From: Sphingobacteriales bacterium JAD_PAG50586_3
GTDB taxonomy: Bacteria; Bacteroidota; Bacteroidia; CAMBQF01
DNA: 64,000 bases
Assembly: GCA_023213195.1 (NCBI GenBank)
Contig: CP096135.1
Span: 746,548 to 810,547 of the forward strand
Reading direction: 5' to 3'
A model generated the notes under the pieces. That model saw only the letters and a program-made list of their open reading frames with translations. It was not told the origin of the DNA and ran no database searches. The position numbers were made by a program, and so were the translations under genes. Shown piece by piece: positions 53,374 through 60,830 of this stretch (position 1 is its first letter; each line of letters opens with the position of its first letter).

Positions 53374-54292
53374 CAGCTACCAAGTCTTTGTATCTTAATC
53401 GTGTGTTTTGAAGGTTCTCCAAATAGTAATTAAATCTATAACCATCGGTCTTCTTCTTTGTGTTATACCTGAAAACAAATTCATCCATATAACGATGAAG
53501 GTGCTTTTTGGTTGATTTAATGTACACCCCAAATATACCTCTTTTCATATTTGACCACACATTTTCAATACGGTTGGTTGTTATGTTGCCGTTAGCATAC
53601 TCTTTTTTAGAATGTGACACGAAATGTCTTTCGTACCCAAACACCTCTTCCGCTTCATTATATCCTGCCCATTCATCGGTGAATAACGTTGCGTTAATGC
53701 TTATGTGAGTCCGAACTACAGGAGTTATATCCCATGTTTTTGTATCCTTCAAAACCCTACAAATTAGCCTTCCACCTCTTTCCAGCATACCTAGCACTGG
53801 AGCTTTGTCTTTAAAGCTGCGGCCTTGACACTTTTCATATTTCTTATCGGCGTGGCGATTTTTATTCTTGCCGCCGAAAAAAGATTCGTCACACTCAATC
53901 TCTCCCTCCAAGACTCCGTCGTTTTCGAAAGCAAAACCTTTACGAATGCGGTGTAATAGAAACCAAGCGGTTTTTAGGGTTACTTTACAATCTCTTGCAA
54001 TATCGTGCGCATTTATCCCTCTTTTCTTAGTGGTAATTAGCCAAATTGCTAAGAACCATTTACCAAGTTCAATCTTTGTGTTTTCGAATATTGTACCAGT
54101 CTTTACGTTAAAATACTTATTTGTATTTACGCAATAATACCTGTTGTTTTTGCATTTATATACCATTGAATCTGGGTCAAAAGGACTTATAACGATTCCT
54201 TTCCATCTCCATTTTTCAAGATATTTTATGCAACTTAATTCTGTTGGAAAAGCCTTTGATAAACCATAAAGGCTTGAGACTTCAGAGAACAT
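53345..54292 (-). CDS. IS1595/ISXO2-type DDE transposase
   Basis: 315 residues. The N-terminal zinc-ribbon region is weakened (YKCKNNRYYCVNTNKYFNVK) but leads into the family pattern TGTIFENTKIELGKWFLAIW. Catalytic triad candidates: Asp in GEIECDESFFGGKNKNRH, Asp in TLFTDEWAGYNEA, and Glu in NRIENVWSNMKRGIFGVY. Typical of ISXO2-like IS1595 enzymes, which make 8-bp duplications, as found at the ends of this element. The gene overlaps small frames at both ends. Confidence 0.93.
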   Translation of the reverse strand: MFSEVSSLYGLSKAFPTELSCIKYLEKWRWKGIVISPFDPDSMVYKCKNNRYYCVNTNKYFNVKTGTIFENTKIELGKWFLAIWLITTKKRGINAHDIARDCKVTLKTAWFLLHRIRKGFAFENDGVLEGEIECDESFFGGKNKNRHADKKYEKCQGRSFKDKAPVLGMLERGGRLICRVLKDTKTWDITPVVRTHISINATLFTDEWAGYNEAEEVFGYERHFVSHSKKEYANGNITTNRIENVWSNMKRGIFGVYIKSTKKHLHRYMDEFVFRYNTKKKTDGYRFNYYLENLQNTRLRYKDLVADVQIRPNRF

Positions 54293-54413
54293 AGCGTGTT
54301 TTGGTAATAGTATTGCGAATCTTACGCTTTCGCTTTTCAGAATGTTTCAAAAAATCGCCGTTTAATAATGTTAAATAACGCTCAAAAGCATTTTTAGGTT
54401 CTAATTCGTTCAT
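54282..54413 (-). CDS. Small basic protein upstream of the transposase
   Basis: 43 codons: MNELEPKNAFERYLTLLNGD then a strongly basic tail (KHSEKRKRKIRN). It overlaps the transposase start by 11 bp, a layout suggesting translational coupling, and could be a small accessory protein or a leader. Too short for family assignment. Confidence 0.5.
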   Translation of the reverse strand: MNELEPKNAFERYLTLLNGDFLKHSEKRKRKIRNTITKTRYVL

Positions 54414-54475
54414 AATCAATAATAATTTTTAATTTTAATTATTTGTTAATTAATGTTAAATAATAATATATTTGT

Positions 54476-54546
54476 TGAGCATAAGGGAATCGAACCCTTC
54501 TTAACACGCTCTCTAGGCGGTCAATCTACACCACAGTAGATGCCCA
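54476..54546 (-). ncRNA. tRNA-like RNA, module 1
   Basis: 71 nt on the - strand. Acceptor-like stem TGGGCAT/ATGCTCA (one G-T pair), T-arm AAGGG-TTCGATT-CCCTT, a D-arm-like CTAC/GTAG hairpin with GGT in its loop, and an imperfect anticodon-like stem around CTAGAGA. It is the most tRNA-like of the three; no encoded CCA. A degenerate real tRNA or a tRNA mimic are both possible. Confidence 0.65.
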
Positions 54547-54552
54547 TTATAT

Positions 54553-54577
54553 AAAGCCACCCAGCAATGGGTGGTTT
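54553..54577 (-). terminator. Hairpin upstream of tRNA-like module 1
   Basis: CCACCC-AGCAAT-GGGTGG with flanking A and T runs, terminator-like; lies between tRNA-like modules 2 and 1. Confidence 0.6.
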
Positions 54578-54588
54578 AATTACAGAGA

Positions 54589-54656
54589 GGAGTACGTCGG
54601 CATCGAACCGACCAGTCGACAGTCTCACCCGCGAAAGCGCACCTATACAGTACCCC
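54589..54656 (-). ncRNA. tRNA-like RNA, module 2
   Basis: 68 nt. A 7-bp acceptor-like stem GGGGTAC/GTACTCC and a perfect T-arm GTCGG-TTCGATG-CCGAC. Between them are only 37 nt (about 41 or more in a normal tRNA), opening TGTATAGGT with the GG expected of a D-loop, and a small GCG/CGC hairpin. No canonical anticodon arm could be drawn by eye. Confidence 0.7.
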
Positions 54657-54658
54657 TT

Positions 54659-54688
54659 AAAAACCATCCAGATAAACTGGATGGTTTT
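54659..54688 (-). terminator. Hairpin upstream of tRNA-like module 2
   Basis: CCATCCAG-ATAAA-CTGGATGG with A and T runs on both sides. Homologous to the hairpin at 54762-54790, showing that hairpin plus tRNA-like RNA is the duplicated unit. Confidence 0.65.
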
Positions 54689-54699
54689 ATTTTTATAAA

Positions 54700-54758
54700 G
54701 GAGTACGTTGGAGTCGAACCAACCTTTCCGCCCTGAGAAAGTGACCATACAGTACTCC
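54700..54758 (-). ncRNA. tRNA-like RNA, module 3
   Basis: 59 nt. Perfect acceptor-like stem GGAGTAC/GTACTCC (8 bp if the flanking A-T is counted) and T-arm GTTGG-TTCGACT-CCAAC. Only 28 nt lie between: TGTATGGTCA then a CTTTC/GAAAG hairpin with an 8-nt loop joining the T-stem directly. It therefore lacks a D-stem and a variable loop. Confidence 0.7.
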
Positions 54759-54761
54759 TAA

Positions 54762-54790
54762 AAGCCATTCAGATAATCTGGATGTTTTTT
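54762..54790 (-). terminator. Hairpin at the start of the tRNA-like array
   Basis: CATTCAGAT-AA-TCTGGATG type stem (8 bp, one G-T) followed on the - strand by a T-run just before module 3. Confidence 0.55.
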
Positions 54791-54797
54791 GCTGGTA

Positions 54798-54805
54798 CAA
54801 ATGTA
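54798..54805 (-). promoter_or_regulatory. -7 box TACATTTG driving the tRNA-like array
   Basis: Perfect TAnnTTTG match on the - strand, about 8 bp before the first hairpin, oriented to transcribe all three modules. No clear -33 TTG. Confidence 0.55.
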
Positions 54806-54884
54806 TACTCGTGAAATGCCCTTAATGAAATAAGTCTGCATTAGTCGAAGTGATAGTCGGACTATAGTCGGACTTAGCGTAAAA

Positions 54885-55888
54885 TTATTCGCCGTTTAAT
54901 TTTAGAATTCTATTTACTAATTCTCTTATTTCCAGATAGTTTTGTTCGCCAGCACTAAATACCCTACTGGCTTTTTCGCTTAACCTATCTTTAGAGTCCG
55001 ACGATTGACCATAGTCGAACAATTCGGTAGCAGCTTTATAAGCCCCCTTAGTAACTTCACACTTAATAGGAGGAGGATTTAAAAACAGCATTTCATGTAT
55101 AAGCCAAGCTAGTATTATAGGCTTCCCACTCCATTTAGTTCTTTTCCCTTTATCAATAGCATTAAAAAATGCCATTGGGGTATTTGTAAGGCCTTTTAAT
55201 TTAACTTGTTTTGATATTGACCTTGCCTTTTCATTATTTACCCACCTAAGCCTTCCTTTTGACTCACTAATTGTGCGCTTTTTAGCCTCTTCATTTTTTT
55301 TAGCTTCTAACTCCTCCTTTTCTTTTTGAAGCTTTACTCTCTCAGTCACCTCTCTGCTCCTGTTAATTGACCTCTCTCTGGCTTCACGGAGTTGTTGCGC
55401 CTTCAGCACTCGTGTGATTTCCTCTTGTGCAGCCTTTTCAACCTCTTTTTTTCAATCCAGTTTATCACTTGATATACTCTGTCATCCTTGCTTTTATTTG
55501 GACAACTACTTATGATTAAAGGGCAAATATGATTTCTCAATAAATCAGTAAATGAAAGCTTGTCTTTTGGATAGTCTATATTCAGTTGGTCTAAAATCAG
55601 CCTGATTGAAGATGTTGCGCACCATGAAAGATGTAGCGCAAGTGATAGACCATATTCATCATCATTAGGCTTAACAATTAAAGCACTTACAGCCAAAATG
55701 TCTAAACCACGTTTTTCGCAGAAATTTTCAATGTATAGATTGATACTATTTATATATTCGGTTCTGCCAATTGAATACTCATCAAATTCGCTATCTAATG
55801 CTCTTCCTAACCGTTGTTTTATAACAGTAAGATTTACATCATATATATGAAATGTTAATCCTTTATCAGTATTGCCTTTGTGCTTCAT
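54885..55888 (-). CDS. Unknown coiled-coil protein (frameshifted), transposon-borne
   Basis: Two frames (55403-55888 and 54885-55409) join if the T-run at 55446-55452 (A-run on the coding strand) is one base short: VINWIEKKEVEKAAQEEITR, then VLKAQQLREARERSI. The result is about 334 residues: an N-terminal alpha/beta region (LTFHIYDVNLTVIKQRLG, FCEKRGLDILAVSALIV), a charged coiled coil of about 60 residues, and a C-terminal helical domain (MAFFNAIDKGKRTKWSGKPI). No family recognised. It directly follows an XRE gene and precedes the tRNA-like array. Confidence 0.7.
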
Positions 55889-55891
55889 AAT

Positions 55892-56122
55892 CTAAAAAGG
55901 CTCTACAAGCAAATCAGAGGCGGTTGTACCTAAAGCATCCGCAACCTTATACAGAAAAAACAACCCACCAGCGAAATCACCTTTTTCTATTCTTTGAATG
56001 ATAAGAGATTTCTCTTGTCCGCACATAGTGGCTAAATCTTGCTGGGTAAAACCTTTAGCTTTTCTTGCTGCCCTCACATTCACCCCAAGTTGTTTTAATC
56101 TTTGTAGGTATTTAGCATCCAT
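55892..56122 (-). CDS. XRE-family HTH regulator 1
   Basis: 76 residues: NVRAARKAKGFTQQDLATMC and KSLIIQRIEKGDFAGGLFFL form a classic helix-turn-helix, filling the protein. Its stop is 3 bp from the start of the coiled-coil protein, so the two are likely cotranscribed, and it probably autoregulates that unit. Confidence 0.88.
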   Translation of the reverse strand: MDAKYLQRLKQLGVNVRAARKAKGFTQQDLATMCGQEKSLIIQRIEKGDFAGGLFFLYKVADALGTTASDLLVEPF

Positions 56123-56133
56123 TTATTTAGTTT

Positions 56134-56778
56134 TCAGTTCAGTAGCCTTCTTATGAAGCTATTTATAATCTCTTTAATTGAGGTTAGCGTTTCTTGAGGT
56201 AATAACATTTGGGCAAGTGTGCTTACAAACAAGCCTACAAATAAATTCTTCCAATCAATTTTACTAGACTTTTCTGCCTTCTCTTTTAGATATGCAATAT
56301 CAGAGGCCAATTTATTTGCATGTTCTATCGGTAATTGTAGTTGATTGAACTTTTCATTCAACATATCTAACTTGGCATGAAGTAATTTTAACTCATCAGG
56401 AGAGAATTTTTCATCAGGGATTTCTGAATCAAACTGTATGTATTCATCCTCATTTAATATGTCTTGGTACTTTTCTTCCGCATCAATTTCACGTTGTAAA
56501 TACTTTAACCACCTTTCGAAATGGGACGGTATCTCTGAAAAGTAATTCATGTACCCTAACTCAGATGTACTTGACTTTGCTGGCTTTAAACGTATGCGAA
56601 ACGGATAATCATTATCTTCTTCAATGCTAAAGGCATAGTTATACTTATTATGTGTAATAGACCATTGAAGAAACCCGCTAATCGGTAGCGGTTGGTCATC
56701 TATAGTGAATTCCTTTACTGAATACCCTGCTTTTAATAGTATTTCAAGGAGAGTGTTTCTTTGATTAGGTAATATCAT
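56134..56778 (-). CDS. Unknown protein with C-terminal hydrophobic segment
   Basis: 214 residues from the ATG at 56778, 1 bp after the stop of the upstream XRE gene. An N-terminal alpha/beta half (LLEILLKAGYSVKEFTIDDQ, LQWSITHNKYNYAFSIEEDN), a coiled region (LLHAKLDMLNEKFNQLQLPI) and a membrane-like segment (LFVGLFVSTLAQMLLPQETL). It could be a membrane-acting effector partnered with the regulator; no family recognised. Confidence 0.65.
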   Translation of the reverse strand: MILPNQRNTLLEILLKAGYSVKEFTIDDQPLPISGFLQWSITHNKYNYAFSIEEDNDYPFRIRLKPAKSSTSELGYMNYFSEIPSHFERWLKYLQREIDAEEKYQDILNEDEYIQFDSEIPDEKFSPDELKLLHAKLDMLNEKFNQLQLPIEHANKLASDIAYLKEKAEKSSKIDWKNLFVGLFVSTLAQMLLPQETLTSIKEIINSFIRRLLN

Positions 56779-56779
56779 T

Positions 56780-57004
56780 TTATACTTCCTTAAATAATTC
56801 TCCAACCTTTATTTCTAAAGCTTTCGCAATATTAAATATAGTTTCTAGTCCAATATTTACATCACCTTTTTCAATACGCTGTATTGTCCGCTTATGAACT
56901 TCACAGTCATAGGCAAGGTCTTGCTGAGTAATCTTTTTAGACTTCCTAAAAGATTTTACCCTTTTGCCAAACTCCTTGAATTCTTTTTCATTCGCACTTT
57001 CCAC
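56780..57004 (-). CDS. XRE-family HTH regulator 2
   Basis: 74 residues: RVKSFRKSKKITQQDLAYDC and HKRTIQRIEKGDVNIGLETI are the helix-turn-helix. It heads the leftward regulator/effector pair with the gene ending at 56134 and is divergent from the lipoprotein genes. Confidence 0.88.
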   Translation of the reverse strand: MESANEKEFKEFGKRVKSFRKSKKITQQDLAYDCEVHKRTIQRIEKGDVNIGLETIFNIAKALEIKVGELFKEV

Positions 57005-57070
57005 CCTCCGAAAGTCTAAATTCCTGAAAAAATTAAGGCGGCATATATGTCACCTTTCAAAGTATATTTA

Positions 57071-57078
57071 TATATTTG
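57071..57078 (+). promoter_or_regulatory. -7 box TATATTTG
   Basis: TAnnTTTG match 38 bp before the lipoprotein start at 57116. Confidence 0.4.
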
Positions 57079-57115
57079 TATTTGGTCAAATCATTTAACA
57101 TTAGATAATCAAAAC

Positions 57116-57424
57116 ATGAAAAGCAACCTAATTGCGCTAGTGATAGCGTGTGCTGTGCTATTAACCAGTTGCAGCCATCAAATTATGAGTTACAATGCTA
57201 TTGTACCTCAAACCTCAGACTCAAAGATACCATACGACTTGAAAGGGGAACGTGTATCGGCGAAAGGTGGAACTATTGATAAAGCTACCCAAAAGGCTTT
57301 AGCACTGGCTGGCAGGGATTACAATGCTCTTATCAACGGTACGGTAACTATGTATCACTACGACTTTATCCTCTTCTACAACGTCGTTTATAAAGTAGAA
57401 GGAACTCCTATTAAGCTTAAATAA
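57116..57424 (+). CDS. Small lipoprotein, unknown
   Basis: 102 residues starting MKSNLIALVIACAVLLTSCS, with lipobox LTSC. The start at 57047 is rejected because it precedes the signal and overlaps the promoter. The mature part has ALAGRDYNALINGTVTMYHY, resembling small Bacteroidota lipoproteins with a TRL-like motif. Function unknown. Confidence 0.75.
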   Translation: MKSNLIALVIACAVLLTSCSHQIMSYNAIVPQTSDSKIPYDLKGERVSAKGGTIDKATQKALALAGRDYNALINGTVTMYHYDFILFYNVVYKVEGTPIKLK

Positions 57425-57443
57425 ACCTATCCCCAACAATAAT

Positions 57444-57887
57444 ATGAAAACCGTAAAAACAATATTTTTAGCATTAACCGTTTCATTTAGTCTAATGACT
57501 CTGGCCTCTTGTAAAAGAGAAGGCTGCACAAACTCTGATGCAGTGAATTATGATGATAACGCTGCCTCCGATGATGGTAGTTGCCATTTTGAAGGCGGAT
57601 TAGTGTTTTGGTACAACCATGCCACATCACAGTTTTTAGTAGGAGATGATGCCGCATCCTTAACATTCTATGTAAACGGTCAAGTAATTGGCTCTACCGC
57701 TACTAATGTTTACTGGACTAGCGAACCTGATTGTGGTCAGAATGGCTCTATAAGCTATACAAAGAACATGGGTAAATCCCAATCCCAAACTGTGACTTAT
57801 AGTGTGGTGGATGATACCAATCACGAATACTGGACTAACAGCATAACAATTGAAGCCAATACTTGCAAAAGCGTACAGTTGAATTAA
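57444..57887 (+). CDS. Lipoprotein with a DDGSC-type calcium motif
   Basis: 147 residues from MKTVKTIFLALTVSFSLMTL, lipobox LASC. CTNSDAVNYDDNAASDDGSC is the thrombospondin-3-like C..A.NY...A..DDGSC motif common in Bacteroidota surface proteins. The rest is beta-rich (LTFYVNGQVIGSTATNVYWT). Probably anchored in the outer membrane. Confidence 0.75.
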   Translation: MKTVKTIFLALTVSFSLMTLASCKREGCTNSDAVNYDDNAASDDGSCHFEGGLVFWYNHATSQFLVGDDAASLTFYVNGQVIGSTATNVYWTSEPDCGQNGSISYTKNMGKSQSQTVTYSVVDDTNHEYWTNSITIEANTCKSVQLN

Positions 57888-57888
57888 T

Positions 57889-58170
57889 ATGATTCAGGGT
57901 ATTGAAAATCTTCTAGGCAATGATGAACGTATCAAAATGATTATGGGTTTAGGGTATACTAAATACCGCAAAGCTGGATTAACCAGAGAGGAGGCAGGAG
58001 AGGTATTAGGCTACGGGTATATTGAGAAGTTGCTCCAGATGCCAGAGTGGAGGAAGATGTTCTTTTTCCAGTATTATTATTTCTGCTGGTACAAAAAGGA
58101 AGGAACCATTCTTTACTGTATTGGCGTTGACCCTGATTTAAATGAACATTTTATACAAGATGAAGAATAA
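57889..58170 (+). CDS. Hypothetical protein
   Basis: 93 residues, no signal. A helical N-terminus (YTKYRKAGLTREEAGEVLGY) and an aromatic stretch (MFFFQYYYFCWYKKEG). It starts 1 bp after the lipoprotein stop, and its TAA overlaps the next ATG. Confidence 0.6.
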   Translation: MIQGIENLLGNDERIKMIMGLGYTKYRKAGLTREEAGEVLGYGYIEKLLQMPEWRKMFFFQYYYFCWYKKEGTILYCIGVDPDLNEHFIQDEE

Positions 58171-58328
58171 TGACAACAAAAGATAAATTAAAAGAACTCA
58201 TTGCTAGTAGCGATGAAGAAGTAGTATTTGATATAGCTAAAAACTTCCTAAATGTGGAGCAAATTGAGAAGCTATTATTAAAGCTGGACACCGATACTCA
58301 AAAGGAAATATTGAGTAATTTTTTGTAG
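58170..58328 (+). CDS. Small helical protein
   Basis: 52 residues: MTTKDKLKELIASSDEEVVF then a helical VEQIEKLLLKLDTDTQKEIL. The ATG overlaps the TAA of the preceding gene (TAATG), a translational-coupling layout. No family recognised. Confidence 0.55.
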   Translation: MTTKDKLKELIASSDEEVVFDIAKNFLNVEQIEKLLLKLDTDTQKEILSNFL

Positions 58329-58352
58329 ATTTGTTAGACTAAAATTGATATA

Positions 58353-58760
58353 ATGAAATACTTTGATGAAGTAGATAATATAAGAGTAATGCCAATTGGC
58401 GACAGCGACACTTTTCAATTGCGATTGTATTTTGAAAATCAATCGGCTGCTGACTTAGCGCATCAATATTTATCAACCTATAAGCTTATTCCGACAGCCC
58501 ATATAGAATACGATGCTAAATTTACATCTATTACCCTTGCAATCGGGCAGGGTGCTGAAGACCAAGTTGTTTTTCTAAATAAGCATTACAGAGGTATAGA
58601 GGGCTTTGACCAGCTTGTGCGTGATGAGCCAAATCACAAACCTATTGGGTTGTTTATTTATAGCCCAAAAAATGGTGGGTTCGAAAGTACAACAGGCGAT
58701 AAATATCAAAGTCTTATTGGTAAATACACTGCTGAGGAAGTAGAAACTACTATTGGTTAG
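58353..58760 (+). CDS. Hypothetical protein
   Basis: 135 residues starting MKYFDEVDNIRVMPIGDSDT; alpha/beta with no signal peptide. It contains DQVVFLNKHYRGIEGFDQLV and ends EVETTIG. Last gene of the rightward set from 57116. Unknown. Confidence 0.6.
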   Translation: MKYFDEVDNIRVMPIGDSDTFQLRLYFENQSAADLAHQYLSTYKLIPTAHIEYDAKFTSITLAIGQGAEDQVVFLNKHYRGIEGFDQLVRDEPNHKPIGLFIYSPKNGGFESTTGDKYQSLIGKYTAEEVETTIG

Positions 58761-59758
58761 CAATTGCAGTTACTTGAGTACTGAGATTATTAACCGCAAC
58801 AAGCAATTCTTGCATATCTGCGGCCTGCTCTTTCTTGTCTGAATAGTTAGAAGGCAAACAAACTGCTGGCGCAATATTTTACGAGCCACCTATTGAGTGG
58901 GGGGCAAGTTTGAATTAAGCCTCATATCGAACTTTTATGATAAATAGAGGTATTCGGCTTTACGGTAACAGAAAGCCCCTTTAACATGCTTCAAACGGCT
59001 TTTAAGGGTATAAGATTGCGTGTGTACACCACTACCCCGATTTGAGATGTAAGATAATCGCTGTTTGTACAATAAAAGGTAGCATGATGCGTCTATATGC
59101 TAGTAACTGTAGAACAGGCACTTAAAATAGCTCAGAGATTTGTTTTATATGAATATAATTGTTTGATTTGTAAAAAACTAACTGAACCAAATGAGAACAT
59201 ATCACTATCGCCTTTAACTCGAAAGGGGCAATGATTAAACGTACCAGCTTTGTTTTGCTACCCCATAAATTACCTCAGCAGCTTTATATTTTTGAGGCCA
59301 AAGTTATTTGTGTGAAATAATTATTCAACTTACTTATTCAGTATTTACGGGCGTTACAGATTGTCACGATTGGTAATTACATAAGGGTTAATCATTGATT
59401 ACGCCTTTGTCTTAAACAAAAATTGGTATTTTGCGCTTGTAATAACCAGAGCTAATGCCGTCAAAAGCATTATTTGGCGTAAGTTTTGCTAGGTTATTAA
59501 TATAACTTTTAAATTTGAATTATAGTTAAATAGGGGTTTGATTTTATAGTAACGTGATAAATAACTTTATTAACAACCATAATTAACCTAAACCTAGATT
59601 ACAACGTTCTTTTCCTTACTGCTAAAGGGATGCAATAATAAAAAGCCGAACAATTATTTTCTGTTCGTAAATCCACGCCTTAAAGCTTGCTATTAAGCTA
59701 AATGAGGGGTATTTTTAACCTGTAAAGAATAAAAAGCTCAATTAGGCTATTTAGTTTG
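58761..59758. other. 1-kb AT-rich stretch without a convincing gene
   Basis: All six frames are broken. A 40-codon leftward remnant overlaps its left edge, ending near 58750 and reading QELLVAVNNLSTQVTAIANQ. No tRNA, terminator of note or tandem repeat was seen. It separates the lipoprotein set from the RES operon and may be eroded sequence. Confidence 0.6.
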
Positions 59759-59788
59759 TTGGTTAATTTAACTTTTATTATACCTTTG
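59759..59788 (+). promoter_or_regulatory. Complete Bacteroidota promoter (TTG, 19 bp, TACCTTTG)
   Basis: TTG at 59759-59761, spacer 19 bp, and a -7 box TACCTTTG at 59781-59788: an exact match to the phylum's consensus, 38 bp before the first gene of the RES operon. Confidence 0.75.
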
Positions 59789-59825
59789 CACACCTTTTTC
59801 AGGAAGAGCAGCCTTGTAAAAGAAA

Positions 59826-60101
59826 ATGACAAACATGGGAAACAAAAAATTTGCTAGCCAAGAGGACTGGCACCGCACTAGAAGGCAAAGAGGTGTCGTA
59901 TCTTTAACTGACGTTTCAACGGAGGTTTTTGAAGACAACCCCTTGTCATTCCCTGTAATAAAGAATGGTGAAATCAATAGTGATATAGCTCTTGGCCAAC
60001 TTAATAGGGAGGTAGAAGAGACTGGTAGAATCAAACTACCGAAGCTAGACATCGGTATCACCAATACTTTCAACCCTAATTACTCGGGAGAAATTCTTTA
60101 A
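59826..60101 (+). CDS. RES-operon gene 1, small protein of unknown function
   Basis: 91 residues (an alternative Met is at 59835). Polar: FASQEDWHRTRRQRGVVSLT, DVSTEVFEDNPLSFPVIKNG. No domain recognised. It has the size of an antitoxin or adaptor, but no helix-turn-helix. The next gene follows 21 bp later. Confidence 0.7.
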   Translation: MTNMGNKKFASQEDWHRTRRQRGVVSLTDVSTEVFEDNPLSFPVIKNGEINSDIALGQLNREVEETGRIKLPKLDIGITNTFNPNYSGEIL

Positions 60102-60122
60102 TCTACACCGACTTACACTTTT

Positions 60123-60821
60123 ATGGAAACTACTGCCAGCTACAATCATGCGGCTAGGGAACGTCTGTTTAAATCCTCACTATCAGATTTTTACGATACC
60201 CATTGCACAGGATTACTTGATAATCTATTGGCTCAAGAGGGCTTGAACGCTAAAAGAGACAAAATTGAAGCGGCTATGCTTCAAAATGGCGAAAAGCTGT
60301 TTATCTCTTACTATGAGAATATAAGGGAAAACCATTTAAAGAAGGTCATTGCCACTAAGAGTGGCGAAATGGATAGAATTGATATTTATAAAATCCTATC
60401 CGCAACGGAGTATACTATAATGTATATAAAGCCTATCCTTTTGCGCAGGAACAAGGAATATATAATACACGATAATGACCCAGCATTATCTAGGATTGAG
60501 AACGTATTAAACGCCCGATTTGCTTTTAAGTTTGCTATAAAACTTCTTACCAGTTGGAATGGTCAAGAAGAAAAACGTCCATCATACGTTGATATTTTCA
60601 GTAATGACGTAGCTACAAATGAGATTTTTAATTATAAAGAGGCCGCTCGTGTCAAAAATAACCTAGATGTAATGTCCATTGCTGAAGAGCATATAGCTGT
60701 TATAGCAATGAGTAAAATTAATCTTGCAGCTCCCATTTTCACTAATGCAACTTGGTGGAGGATGCTTTGCTATTTAGCATTTACTAAATCTGGTAATTCT
60801 AAACGAGCAAAAAAAGCATAA
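60123..60821 (+). CDS. RES-operon gene 2, unknown helical protein
   Basis: 232 residues, mostly helical: FYDTHCTGLLDNLLAQEGLN, IYKILSATEYTIMYIKPILL, FAFKFAIKLLTSWNG. No signal peptide and no domain recognised. It lies between the small protein and the RES protein, 9 bp from the latter, so the three very probably act together. Confidence 0.7.
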   Translation: METTASYNHAARERLFKSSLSDFYDTHCTGLLDNLLAQEGLNAKRDKIEAAMLQNGEKLFISYYENIRENHLKKVIATKSGEMDRIDIYKILSATEYTIMYIKPILLRRNKEYIIHDNDPALSRIENVLNARFAFKFAIKLLTSWNGQEEKRPSYVDIFSNDVATNEIFNYKEAARVKNNLDVMSIAEEHIAVIAMSKINLAAPIFTNATWWRMLCYLAFTKSGNSKRAKKA

Positions 60822-60830
60822 TCACTATTG

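Noticed and set aside
54476..54758. Three ordinary tRNA genes
   Set aside because: Acceptor and T-arms are right, but the D and anticodon regions are too short or unpaired (28 and 37 nt in two modules) and no normal anticodon can be assigned.
58750..58885. A leftward 40-codon frame ending QELLVAVNNLSTQVTAIANQ
   Set aside because: It looks like the tail of a decayed gene, but there is no start, an upstream stop is close, and it overlaps the gene at 58353; reported only as a possible remnant.
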